DNA of 64,000 bases, from assembly GCA_001602435.1 (NCBI GenBank), contig CP012156.1:1570001-1634000 (forward strand), read 5' to 3'. Below, in pieces: positions 54,783 through 63,146 of the stretch. The notes under the pieces are model-generated. The model saw only the letters and a list, made by a program, of their open reading frames with translations. It was not told the DNA's origin and ran no database searches. The position numbers were made by a program, and so were the translations under genes. This stretch comes from Hyphomonadaceae bacterium UKL13-1. Its GTDB lineage: Bacteria > Pseudomonadota > Alphaproteobacteria > Caulobacterales > Aquidulcibacteraceae. Position 1 is the stretch's first letter, and the number at the start of each line of letters is the position of its first letter.

Positions 54783-55448
54783 TCACCAGTCCTGCGTGTT
54801 TCCGGTCCAGTCCATGAAGCGGCCGGTGCCCGACAGTTGCAAATTTTCGGCGAGTTGAATGAGGCCATCAGCGCTGGCCTTGGCGTCGATCTCGGCCCCT
54901 GCCCCGCCCATATCGGTGCGAACCCAGCCCGGGTGACACGCTACAATCGCAATGCCATCGCGCTTAAGGTCATGCGCAAAAGTCTGCACCAGTTTGTTCA
55001 AGGCCGCTTTAGACGCCCGGTAAGCCGGTGCCCCTTCCGATGAGCCTGAAAAGCGGCCCATGCCGGACGAAATCATCAAAACCCGACCTTGGCCGGACCG
55101 CTTCAGATGCGGCAAAAAGGCTTGCAACACGCGCCACGGGCCAACCACATTGGCATTGAGGACGTCCAGAAAATCATCGGGTTCAAGATCGGCCAATTCC
55201 TGTGGACGCGGGCCAAATACCCCTGCATTTTGAATCAGGACATCGATGTTCTCGGCTACACTATGTGCTGCCGCGCGAACCGACGCCGTGTCGTTCATAT
55301 CACACGCGACGACCCGAAAATTAGGATTTTCCAAAGGTGCCTGTCCGTCGCGGGTCGTACCGATTACCGTGTGGCCCCGCGCCAACAAGCCTTCTACCAA
55401 CGCACGGCCAATGCCGCGGTTCACCCCAGTCACCAAATAGGTTGCCAT
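54783..55448 (-). CDS. Short-chain dehydrogenase/reductase, CsgA/sniffer-like
   Basis: 221 residues. NAD(P)-binding ATYLVTGVNRGIGRALVEGLLARG (TGxxxGIG), VLIQNAGVFG (NNAG-type), the Ser-Tyr-Lys region MGRFSGSSEGAPAYRASKAALNKLVQ, and CHPGWVRTDMGGAGA. The pattern resembles the C-factor/sniffer-type carbonyl reductases. The substrate is unknown. It interrupts the otherwise conserved rsh-to-pyrE gene order. Confidence 0.92.
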   Translation of the reverse strand: MATYLVTGVNRGIGRALVEGLLARGHTVIGTTRDGQAPLENPNFRVVACDMNDTASVRAAAHSVAENIDVLIQNAGVFGPRPQELADLEPDDFLDVLNANVVGPWRVLQAFLPHLKRSGQGRVLMISSGMGRFSGSSEGAPAYRASKAALNKLVQTFAHDLKRDGIAIVACHPGWVRTDMGGAGAEIDAKASADGLIQLAENLQLSGTGRFMDWTGNTQDW

Positions 55449-55470
55449 CTTTACGTTCCTTGCCGTCCGC

Positions 55471-57711
55471 TCAGCCCCGTAACCGCTTCACATCAACAAC
55501 AACAGGCAAGGCCCGCAAGGATGCTGCAATCACGTTCAAATGCTTGGAATCTGCGACTTCAACGTCGACTAAGAGATCGATGAAGTCTTCGCGCCGATTT
55601 TGTGCGCGCACATTGGTAATGTTGCCATCACACTCGGAAATGATTTTGCCCACTTGGGCAAACACGCCCTTAGTGTTTTCACAACTCATAACCAAGCGGC
55701 CCAGAGCCAAACCATTGCGTTTGGCCTCATCGGTCCACGCCAGATCAATCCATTGATCTTCATTGGCATCATGCTCGGCCAAATGGTCACAATCGATCGT
55801 GTGCACTTCCACCCCACGGTCTGGCACATGAACCCCGACAATCCGGTCACCCGGCAAGGGCGAGCAACACGGCATGAAATGGAGTGCGACGCCGGACATC
55901 AGGTCTGACCCCCGGACAAAATCTCCAGCATGGTCATTATCGATCATTAAACGCGGTTCACCCAGGACACTCTTGCGCACAAAACCAGGGACGGCCGCTT
56001 CTGCAAGGCTCGCCCCCGTTAAGCGACCGCGCCCAATGGCGGCATAAAGCTCATCCATCGTATCGTAATTCAGGCGCTGGCGCGCATCTTCGAGATTGAT
56101 GTCCTCAGGATTGAGACCAACGCGGCGCAGCGCATGGCCTGCCAACCGGCGGCCCAAGGTCGCAAACTCCTCGCGCTCACTTTCACGCACCAAGCGACGG
56201 ATGGCAGAACGTGCCTTACCGGTCACCGCGACAGACTCCCAATCCGCCACTGGCTTTCGCATCTCTGACCGTAAGATTTCCACGACGTCGCCATTGGAAA
56301 GCGCGGTCCGCAAAGGACGCTCCTCCCCATTGATCCGAGCACCGACTGTTGTATCGCCAATGCGGGTATGAACGGCATAGGCAAAATCCAGCGGCGTCGC
56401 GCCATACGGCAGAACAATCAAATCGCCTTTGGGCGTAAAGGCAAAAACCTGATCCTGGAACATTTCCAGCTTGGCATTTTCCAGAAACTCTTCCGGATCT
56501 CCGCCATGCTCGAGAATTTCAACCAGATTGCGCAAGGGTGCCAAGGGATCGGATTGCTTGCCGTCCATCGGGTGGTAGCCATAGGTGCTATTCTTATAGC
56601 GCCAATGCGCGGCAACCCCGTCTTCAGCGATCCGGTCCATTTCGTCGGACCGAATTTGAATATCAACCGACGTCGAGCTCGGTCCCACAACGCCGGTATG
56701 GATGGAGCGATAGCCATTGGGCTTGGGGACAGAGATAAAGTCTTTAAATCGGCCCGGCACGCACGACCAAGCTTCGTGGATCACGCCGAGGGCCGCATAG
56801 CATTGGGCGGTATCATTCACCACGACGCGGAAACCATAGAGGTCCGAGACGTCGGAAAAGGAAATCGACTTACGCTCCAGCTTCTTCCAGACCGAATAAG
56901 CGCGCTTTTCACGGCCCATCACGCGCGCTTCAATGCCGGCAGCTTCTAAAGCCGCGCCGATCTTTTGGGTAACTGCTGCCACGGCACCCGCGCGCTCTGC
57001 CCGCAGATTGGCCAATTGCTCATTTATAGTCTTACAAGCTTCGGGGTGAAGGTGCTGGAAGGCCAGCTCTTCAAGCTCCCCCGAAAAGCGCTGGATGCCC
57101 ATGCGCCGCGCCAAGGGGGCGTAAATATCGGCCGTCTCGCGGGCAATCCGCTCTCGCTTTTCGCGCTTCTTAATGAAGTGAAGCGTGCGCATATTGTGCA
57201 GACGGTCCGCCAGCTTCACCAACAGAACGCGCACATCTTTCGACAAAGCGAGGATGAATTTCTGCAGGTTTTCAGCTTGCTTGGTACGGTTTGAGTTGAG
57301 CTCTAGCTGGGAAAGCTTTGTCACCCCATCAACCAATTGCGCCACTTCATCGCCGAATAACTTGCCAATCTCAGCGGTCGTGGCGGTGGTGTCTTCAACC
57401 GTGTCGTGCAACAGGCCCGTGATGATGGAAGCCGCATCGAGCCGAAGCTCTGTCAGAATACCGGCAACTTCGATTGGATGGGCAAAGTAAGGATCGCCGG
57501 AAGCCCGCAACTGGCTGCCATGGCGCTGCATCGCAAATACATAAGCGCGATTAATGGCATCCTCATTGACTTGAGGATCATAGGCCCGAATGCGATCAAT
57601 CAGCTCATACTGACGCAAAATGCGGCCCCGACTAGGAGGCCGCACGATTTGCGCCGGGAACGGCAATTCCCCAGATTCTTCTATTGTCTCATTGGCCCTG
57701 CCATCGTCCAT
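55471..57711 (-). CDS. rsh: Bifunctional (p)ppGpp synthetase/hydrolase
   Basis: 746 residues. Stringent-response enzyme. HD hydrolase domain with YFAHPIEVAGILTELRLD and LLHDTVEDT, so hydrolysis should be active. The synthetase domain contains FKDFISVPKPNGYRSIHTGVVGP, with the RFKD form typical of bifunctional enzymes. A TGS domain follows (VFAFTPKGDLIVLPYGATPLDFAYAVHTRIGDT), and a C-terminal ACT domain begins RLVMSCENTKGVFAQVGKII. 15 nt after rpoZ, as is usual. Confidence 0.96.
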   Translation of the reverse strand: MDDGRANETIEESGELPFPAQIVRPPSRGRILRQYELIDRIRAYDPQVNEDAINRAYVFAMQRHGSQLRASGDPYFAHPIEVAGILTELRLDAASIITGLLHDTVEDTTATTAEIGKLFGDEVAQLVDGVTKLSQLELNSNRTKQAENLQKFILALSKDVRVLLVKLADRLHNMRTLHFIKKREKRERIARETADIYAPLARRMGIQRFSGELEELAFQHLHPEACKTINEQLANLRAERAGAVAAVTQKIGAALEAAGIEARVMGREKRAYSVWKKLERKSISFSDVSDLYGFRVVVNDTAQCYAALGVIHEAWSCVPGRFKDFISVPKPNGYRSIHTGVVGPSSTSVDIQIRSDEMDRIAEDGVAAHWRYKNSTYGYHPMDGKQSDPLAPLRNLVEILEHGGDPEEFLENAKLEMFQDQVFAFTPKGDLIVLPYGATPLDFAYAVHTRIGDTTVGARINGEERPLRTALSNGDVVEILRSEMRKPVADWESVAVTGKARSAIRRLVRESEREEFATLGRRLAGHALRRVGLNPEDINLEDARQRLNYDTMDELYAAIGRGRLTGASLAEAAVPGFVRKSVLGEPRLMIDNDHAGDFVRGSDLMSGVALHFMPCCSPLPGDRIVGVHVPDRGVEVHTIDCDHLAEHDANEDQWIDLAWTDEAKRNGLALGRLVMSCENTKGVFAQVGKIISECDGNITNVRAQNRREDFIDLLVDVEVADSKHLNVIAASLRALPVVVDVKRLRG

Positions 57712-57726
57712 TGTGAACCCTTATGA

Positions 57727-58080
57727 TCAATAAGGGTCTTCGCGGACTGCTTCTTGCTCTTGCTGCAAAGCGCGCAGCACATCGTCTTCAGTTGCAAGTA
57801 CAGGGGCTTCCAGAGCCAAGAGATCGCTCTCTTCTTCTTCACGCACAGCATGTGGGCGAACTTCGCGCAGCGAAGCAACCAAGCCATCGCGCAATTCTTC
57901 GGTTTCTACCGTGGCGTCGGCGATCTCGCGCAAGGCCACGACAGGATCTTTATCGCGATCGCGGTCGAGCGTGAGCGCTGCACCACCAGAAATCTGGCGG
58001 GCGCGATGCGCTGCAAACAATACCAGAGAGAATCTATTTGGGACGCGTTCAACGCAATCCTCTACCGTCACGCGGGCCAT
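57727..58080 (-). CDS. rpoZ: RNA polymerase omega subunit
   Basis: 117 residues. N-terminal [31 protein letters not shown] is characteristic of omega, as is [21 protein letters not shown]. The C-terminus is acidic ([12 protein letters not shown].. ), as in alphaproteobacteria. It precedes rsh by 15 nt; omega also takes part in ppGpp binding by RNA polymerase. Confidence 0.97.
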   Translation of the reverse strand: MARVTVEDCVERVPNRFSLVLFAAHRARQISGGAALTLDRDRDKDPVVALREIADATVETEELRDGLVASLREVRPHAVREEEESDLLALEAPVLATEDDVLRALQQEQEAVREDPY

Positions 58081-58170
58081 ATATCTAATCCTGTCGGAAA
58101 GTGAGTGATCTCTTTACGGGAAGTCGTGTCGTTTCTCAACCATTGCACGCAGATAAAGGCGCAAGGCCCA

Positions 58171-58192
58171 AAAGCAAGCAAGCGCAGCTTGC
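58171..58192 (-). terminator. Probable terminator of folK
   Basis: Minus strand GCAAGC-TGC-GCTTGC, then TTGCTTTTGG, about 10 nt after the folK stop (58199). The stem is only 6 bp and the T-run short, so the call is moderate. Confidence 0.5.
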
Positions 58193-58198
58193 CTGCCC

Positions 58199-58729
58199 TC
58201 AATCCAGTCGCACGCAATCGTTGAGATTTCCTGACTCTCGCAACTGATTCAGCAAAACCCGTCCAAGCGTGCCCGACACGGGATGTCGCCAATCTGGCGC
58301 AATTTCTAACAGCGGTAGTAATACAAAGTCACGCTCTGCTATTCGAGGATGCGGCAATGTTATAACGCTGCAATTGACACTAACAATGCCATTGTAATCG
58401 ACTATATCTAAATCCAATGTTCTGTTTGCCCAACGATCATTGAGGGAACGAATGCGGTTCATCCGCGCTTCTATTACCTGACACCTTTGAAGAAGAGCCA
58501 AGGGGTCTTCGTCAGCGGTTTCAATGCGACAAATCGCATTCAAATAGTCGGGTTTTCCGCGATTTGGCGGCCAAGCTTTGGTTGACCAAAATGATGACAG
58601 AGTGGTGACACGGTCACCATTTTGTAGTAACAGATCCAAGGCGTCGAGGAGAATATCCCGCGGCGCTTTAGAGCCCAAGCCTAGGTTCGATCCTAGGCCA
58701 ATAAATATTCCGGAAGGCTCTAGAGGCAT
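58199..58729 (-). CDS. folK: 2-amino-4-hydroxy-6-hydroxymethyldihydropteridine pyrophosphokinase
   Basis: 176 residues from the ATG at 58729; a GTG at 58765 would add 12 residues. Folate biosynthesis kinase. Seen: GIFIGLGSNLGLGSKAPRDILLDAL, WSTKAWPPNRGKPDYLNAIC, and RWANRTLDLDIVDYNGI followed by LPHPRIAERDFVLLPLLEIAPDW. Divergent from the NYN gene with only 37 nt between the starts, so its promoter must overlap that gene's leader or coding region. Confidence 0.94.
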   Translation of the reverse strand: MPLEPSGIFIGLGSNLGLGSKAPRDILLDALDLLLQNGDRVTTLSSFWSTKAWPPNRGKPDYLNAICRIETADEDPLALLQRCQVIEARMNRIRSLNDRWANRTLDLDIVDYNGIVSVNCSVITLPHPRIAERDFVLLPLLEIAPDWRHPVSGTLGRVLLNQLRESGNLNDCVRLD

Positions 58730-58766
58730 TTTTGGATGGAATTGTTCAGAGGAAGGCCGCGTCACA

Positions 58767-59429
58767 ATGACTTTTTATCCCAATGAGCGAATCGCTCTGT
58801 TTATCGATGGTGCAAACTTCTACGCAGCAGCGCGCACTTTGGGCTTCGACGTTGATTATCGCAAGCTTCTAGAAGAGTTCAAGAAGCGCGGCCGTCTCGT
58901 TCGCGCCAGCTATTACACCGCCATTCTCGAAGATGTTGAATATAGCCCAGTTCGCCCACTCGCCGATTGGCTGGACTATAATGGCTTCAACGTCATCACC
59001 AAGCCTGCCAAGGAATTCACCGACACCTTGGGCCGTCGTCGCGTCAAAGGCGACATGGATATTGAAATTGCCGTCGACATGATGGAGCTAGCCTCTCATG
59101 TTGACCATATCGTGCTGTTCTCCGGCGATGGAGACTTCCGCGTCCTGATCGAAGCGGTTCAGCGTCGGGGTCCTCGTGTCTCGGTGGTTTCCTCCATCAA
59201 GACCCAACCACCCATGATTGCCGATGAACTTCGCCGCCAGGCGGACACCTTCATTGATCTGGCGGATCTGTCGGCCCTGATTGGTCGCCCACCGCGTCCA
59301 GATGGCTTTGAGAACCCACGCGCCAACATGCGCCCAGCACGCCCAGCAGAGGGCGATGAGTTTGTCGACGAGTTTGACGACGAGCTGGAAGGCATGGAAG
59401 ACGAGCTTGAGGGCGAGACGGAAGCCTAG
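58767..59429 (+). CDS. NYN-domain protein (LabA/DUF88 family)
   Basis: 220 residues. The NYN nuclease-like fold is recognised by IALFIDGANFYAAARTLGFDVDYRKLL, RVKGDMDIEIAVDMMELA and HIVLFSGDGDFRVLIEAVQRRG, with the conserved acidic cluster (Asp in DGANF, DMD, SGDGDF). Proteins of this type are thought to be RNases. The C-terminal 40 residues are strongly acidic (EFVDEFDDELEGMEDELEGE). AGAGGAAGG gives a good ribosome-binding site for the ATG at 58767. Conserved near rpoZ/folK in alphaproteobacteria. Confidence 0.93.
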   Translation: MTFYPNERIALFIDGANFYAAARTLGFDVDYRKLLEEFKKRGRLVRASYYTAILEDVEYSPVRPLADWLDYNGFNVITKPAKEFTDTLGRRRVKGDMDIEIAVDMMELASHVDHIVLFSGDGDFRVLIEAVQRRGPRVSVVSSIKTQPPMIADELRRQADTFIDLADLSALIGRPPRPDGFENPRANMRPARPAEGDEFVDEFDDELEGMEDELEGETEA

Positions 59430-59450
59430 TTCAAAGCGGGCAGATCAGCT

Positions 59451-60077
59451 GTGCAACAACCCACACGCGATTGCCCGCTGTGCCCCCGATTGGTTGCTTA
59501 CCGTGCAACCAATCGGCTAGAAAATCCAGACTGGTATAATGGCCCTGCCCCCTCGTTTGGGGATGACGACGCTTGGCTGTTGATCGTGGGCCTCGCCCCT
59601 GGCCGGACCGGAGCCAATCGTACGGGTCGGCCCTTTACCGGCGATTGGGCGGGCGACCTGCTCTATCAGACCTTAGCTCGCTTTGACTTGTCGGACGGCA
59701 CCTATGCGGCGCACGTGGGCGATGGTCTGTCGCTAAAAGGCGTGATGATCACCAATGCTGTGCAGTGCGCGCCGCCAGCCAACAAGCCTGAACCGTCCGA
59801 AATCGCCCAATGCGCACCGTTTTTGAAGGCGCAGATTGCAGCACTGCCAAGCCTCACAAGCCTCATCTGCCTTGGCAAGATTAGCCATGATGCAACCGTT
59901 CGCGCGCTCGGAGCCAAGCCCTCTGCCTATAAGTTCGCTCATGGCGCGGTCCACCAGATTGGCGACAAGACCCTTTATGACAGCTATCATTGCAGCCGCT
60001 ACAACACCAATACGGGGCGGTTGACCACGCAGATGTTTGAGGATGTGTTTGCTAAGGCCTGCCTCGACGCCGGCTAG
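59451..60077 (+). CDS. Uracil-DNA glycosylase, Fe-S family (type 4/5)
   Basis: 208 residues from the GTG at 59451. Seen: an early CPLC, the uracil pocket motif LLIVGLAPGRTGANRTGRPFTGDWAGDLLYQTL, and a C-terminal HCSRYNTNTGRLTTQMFEDVF. The GRTGANRTGRPFTGDWAG form and the late HCSRYNTNT motif suit family 5 (UdgB-like), which excises uracil and hypoxanthine, and cysteines are available for a 4Fe-4S cluster. It lies 21 nt after the NYN gene and its end overlaps the MFS gene by 4 nt. Confidence 0.9.
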   Translation: MQQPTRDCPLCPRLVAYRATNRLENPDWYNGPAPSFGDDDAWLLIVGLAPGRTGANRTGRPFTGDWAGDLLYQTLARFDLSDGTYAAHVGDGLSLKGVMITNAVQCAPPANKPEPSEIAQCAPFLKAQIAALPSLTSLICLGKISHDATVRALGAKPSAYKFAHGAVHQIGDKTLYDSYHCSRYNTNTGRLTTQMFEDVFAKACLDAG

Positions 60078-61576
60078 TTTTCTTTAGCCGGTGGAAATTC
60101 CCTGTATTTTCCAAGCAACAGCAAGAGCGCCGATCCAATGATCAGGATGATCGCTGCATTGTGGAAGACTGAAAACGTCTCCAACTCGCCCTTGCGAATT
60201 GCGGCCGCAAACACTGCCGGGCCAAAACCAGCGCCACAGGCAAAGAAGCCGTACAACATACCATAAATGGCACCATAGGCCTTGGTCCCAAAATATCGCG
60301 CGACCAAATAAGCCATGAAGTCATACTCGACCCCTGCGCCAAACCCGACCATGAAAATGGCGAGCATGGCCTGATTTCGCGAGATATCGGGCGCGCCAAG
60401 CATCCATAAGGCTAATGCCGGGAGAGCGAGGAACACAAATGCAATGCCCGGTGCCCAAAATCTGTCAATCAAATAGCCGCCGACCAATCGACCAGCGATC
60501 ACCGCAACCCCCATTAAAGAGGCAAGACCGACAGCATCGGCTTTTGAAAAATCCTTAGCCTGTAAGGCAAGTTCTATATTTGGAATTGGCCCACCAATCG
60601 CATAGGAAATTGGGATAAATGCAATTGCCAAAAGCCAAAACCGCCAATCCATGATGGCTTGCTTTGCCGTCAAACCCGTCCCTTCTGCTGCCTTTGAAGC
60701 AATTGAGCCCCCCTGATAGCTCGTGTCACGAACATTGCCGAAAAGCACCATAAGGGCCGGAACCGGACCAAACAGAGCAAATGCGAAGGCTGCCAGAAGC
60801 TCAGGCCGCAGACCTTTTTGCGTCAGTTCAGGCACAACAAAGGCAAGCGCAGCAGCCGACATCCCGATCGAGGCAAGAACGGCAACCAGACTGAGCAGGA
60901 CTTTCAATCCAGCGACCTTAGACTTTGCAGCTGGTCGATCCGACACGTCCCTAAAGCCGATGAGCGCAATTGGAAATGCAATGAGAAGCGGCAACAAGGC
61001 AACCGCCGCATAGCCAACGCGCCAATTGTAAACAGTGGTGACTTCTTGCGCGAGAAGCTTGGCCAAGGTCCCAAACAATCCCGTGGCGATAAGAGCGATG
61101 CCCAAAGCAAGGCCACGCCTCTCAAAGAACCAGTTGTTGACCGCTCGCGTGAAGGTGATTGGAAGCGTGCCAGCCCCGGCAACCGCCATCAACGCCCAAG
61201 TCGCAGCATAAAGAGGAAACGAGCCGTTGTTTAAGCCAAGCGCCACCAGTGAAATGGCAAACAAAACGATGGAGCTTAACGCAACTTTTCTGACCCCGAC
61301 CCTATCGGACAAAAACCCAATGATTGGGCTCATCACCAAAGCCCCGATGGTATAAATTGGTAGCGCCAACATGACTTGCTCAGGCGTGAAGCCTAGCCCG
61401 CCTTTTTCTATAGGCTGGATCATTGGGCCAACAAAGACGCCAATGGTGTAGAATGGAAGCGGAGATAACCCCATCCCGATGCCAACTGCAGACGATAGAA
61501 CAACAGGCCAACCATTCTTAAATTCACCGACACCAACCTTGTTGTCCGTTGGCATCGCATCATTGGTCGCTGTCAT
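60074..61576 (-). CDS. MFS transporter, OFA-like (oxalate/formate antiporter group)
   Basis: 500 residues with 12 predicted membrane helices. Seen: the loop 2-3 motif GFLSDRVGVRKVAL, TRAVNNWFFERRGLALGIALIATGLFG and NWRVGYAAVALLPLL, and in the second half GRLVGGYLIDRFW and ARYFGTKAYGAIYGMLYGFFACGAGFGP. Overall layout recalls the oxalate/formate and monocarboxylate transporters. Divergent from a class III CoA-transferase (88 nt between starts), which suggests joint uptake and activation of an acid (inference). The ATG at 61576 has GGAGAGACAATCA before it. Confidence 0.87.
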   Translation of the reverse strand: MTATNDAMPTDNKVGVGEFKNGWPVVLSSAVGIGMGLSPLPFYTIGVFVGPMIQPIEKGGLGFTPEQVMLALPIYTIGALVMSPIIGFLSDRVGVRKVALSSIVLFAISLVALGLNNGSFPLYAATWALMAVAGAGTLPITFTRAVNNWFFERRGLALGIALIATGLFGTLAKLLAQEVTTVYNWRVGYAAVALLPLLIAFPIALIGFRDVSDRPAAKSKVAGLKVLLSLVAVLASIGMSAAALAFVVPELTQKGLRPELLAAFAFALFGPVPALMVLFGNVRDTSYQGGSIASKAAEGTGLTAKQAIMDWRFWLLAIAFIPISYAIGGPIPNIELALQAKDFSKADAVGLASLMGVAVIAGRLVGGYLIDRFWAPGIAFVFLALPALALWMLGAPDISRNQAMLAIFMVGFGAGVEYDFMAYLVARYFGTKAYGAIYGMLYGFFACGAGFGPAVFAAAIRKGELETFSVFHNAAIILIIGSALLLLLGKYREFPPAKEN

Positions 61577-61663
61577 TGATTGTCTCTCCAGATGGTCCGA
61601 TAGTATCAGCAAGCCTGACAATGATATATCTTTTCAAAGAAGCAAATAAAAAGAACGCGACCC

Positions 61664-62920
61664 ATGCCTAAAACACTGCAATCAAACGCCCTACCCGCCT
61701 CCCCAACCGCTTTAGCAGGCGTTCGGGTGCTTGATCTATCCCGCATACTGGCCGGGCCTTGGGCAACTCAGACCTTGGGTGATTTGGGCGCTGACGTCCT
61801 TAAAATCGAAAAGCCCGGCGTCGGAGATGATACGCGCAGCTGGGGCCCGCCATTTCTAATCGACGAGAGTGGTGCCCAAAGCGACGCCGCTTATTACACC
61901 TGCGCCAATCGCAACAAAGCCTCCCTCACCTTGGACTTTACGACGCCAGAGGGCAGCGAAATTTTGCGTGCACTTATCCCGCATCATGATGTGCTTGTTG
62001 AGAATTTCAAAACCGGTGGCTTGGCCAAATATGGCTTGGACTATGAAAGTGTTGCCAAACTCAATCCTAAAATGGTCTATTGCTCCATTACGGGGTTTGG
62101 TCAGACCGGCCCGTATGCGCCGCGCGCTGGCTATGATTATCTGGTGCAAGCTGCAGGTGGCTTGATGAGCGTAACTGGCCAAGCGGACGGCACGCCGGGG
62201 GCAGAGCCGTTGAAAGTCGGCGTGGCTGTGGCTGACCTCTTCACCGGCCTTTATGCGACCATCGCGATCCTGGCCGCCTTGCGTCATGCCGAGGCCACGG
62301 GTCAAGGCCAGCATATTGATATGGCTTTGCTCGATTGTCAGACTTCTGTGCTCGCCAATCAGGCGGCCAATTTTCTGGTCTCGGGCAAAGCGCCCACGCG
62401 CTTGGGCAATGCTCATCCAAACATCGCCCCCTATCAGGTTTTCCCAAGTGCCGATGGGCATATTGTGCTGGCGGTTGGCAATGATGGCCAGTGGCAACAG
62501 TTTTGTGCCGCTGCTGGTCAACCCGAACTCGGCGCAGACGCCCGCTACAAGACCAATGCCCAGCGTGTGGCCCATCGCGACAGCCTGATCGCAGGGCTTT
62601 TGCCCGTGATGGCCGACAAAACAACCGCGAGCTGGATTGAAGTTTTGGAACAAGCTGGCGTGCCATGCGGGCCGATCAACACGATTGATCAAGTCTTTGA
62701 GGACCCTCAAGTGATCGCACGGGGGATGCAACAAGAGCTGTCACGTGCGGATGGCACCACCATCCCGCTCGTGGCCAATCCGATCAAAATGAGCCTCACG
62801 CCCCCTATTCCGCGTCGCGCGCCACCAGCATTGGGTGCTGATACCGAAGCCGAGCTCAAAAGCCTCTTGGGCCTCAGCGATGCGCAGATTGAAGGTCTGC
62901 GCGCGAAGGGGATCATTTAG
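61664..62920 (+). CDS. Class III CoA-transferase (CaiB/BaiF family)
   Basis: 418 residues. Transfers CoA between carboxylic acids. Seen: GVRVLDLSRILAGPWATQTLGDLGADVLKIEKPG, NRNKASLTLDF, CSITGFGQTGPYAPRAGYDYLVQAAGGLM, and VAVADLFTGLYATIAILAALRHAEATGQGQHIDM with the catalytic Asp in ADLFTG. Substrate unknown (candidates include succinate, formate, oxalate or itaconate). Divergent partner of the MFS transporter. Confidence 0.94.
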   Translation: MPKTLQSNALPASPTALAGVRVLDLSRILAGPWATQTLGDLGADVLKIEKPGVGDDTRSWGPPFLIDESGAQSDAAYYTCANRNKASLTLDFTTPEGSEILRALIPHHDVLVENFKTGGLAKYGLDYESVAKLNPKMVYCSITGFGQTGPYAPRAGYDYLVQAAGGLMSVTGQADGTPGAEPLKVGVAVADLFTGLYATIAILAALRHAEATGQGQHIDMALLDCQTSVLANQAANFLVSGKAPTRLGNAHPNIAPYQVFPSADGHIVLAVGNDGQWQQFCAAAGQPELGADARYKTNAQRVAHRDSLIAGLLPVMADKTTASWIEVLEQAGVPCGPINTIDQVFEDPQVIARGMQQELSRADGTTIPLVANPIKMSLTPPIPRRAPPALGADTEAELKSLLGLSDAQIEGLRAKGII

Positions 62921-62949
62921 CGGTCAGGCTTGCACATTTGTCCTCGAAG

Positions 62950-63146
62950 ACCCCTTCAGTCCGATCAGGCTCCCGTGAATGGGGAAGCGAAGCCGGTGAA
63001 GGGGTAGGAGCGCGCAGCACTAGCTGCGCCTGTTTACGCATTAGGAAGCGCAACTCGTGTTGCGCGGTCCCTTCCGTGCTGCCCCTTCCCCGTTTAAATG
63101 GTCCCAGCTTTGCTCTGACGCGGTGGCGGGGAGACGCAGCCCCCTA
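62950..63146. repeat. Intergenic REP-like hairpin region
   Basis: Composite of inverted repeats between convergent genes. ACCCCTTCA (62950-62958) pairs with TGAAGGGGT (62997-63005). Then GCGCAGC-ACTA-GCTGCGC (63012-63029), preceded by GTAGGAGC, as at the foot of REP elements, and 36 bp further GCGCAAC-TCGT-GTTGCGC (63048-63065). GGGGAGAC..CCCCCTA at 63128-63146 contains the stop codon of the S9 peptidase gene and resembles the sequence after parC. It may be a small mobile or REP-like element. Confidence 0.6.

Noticed and set aside
58679..58698. GCCTAGG-N6-CCTAGGC inverted repeat near the folK start
   Set aside because: It encodes the conserved GLGSNLGLG segment of FolK, and the repetitive Gly/Leu codons explain the symmetry.
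61856..62734. 292-codon open frame opposite the CoA-transferase gene
   Set aside because: Antisense to a clear CaiB/BaiF gene; no start signal or family features.
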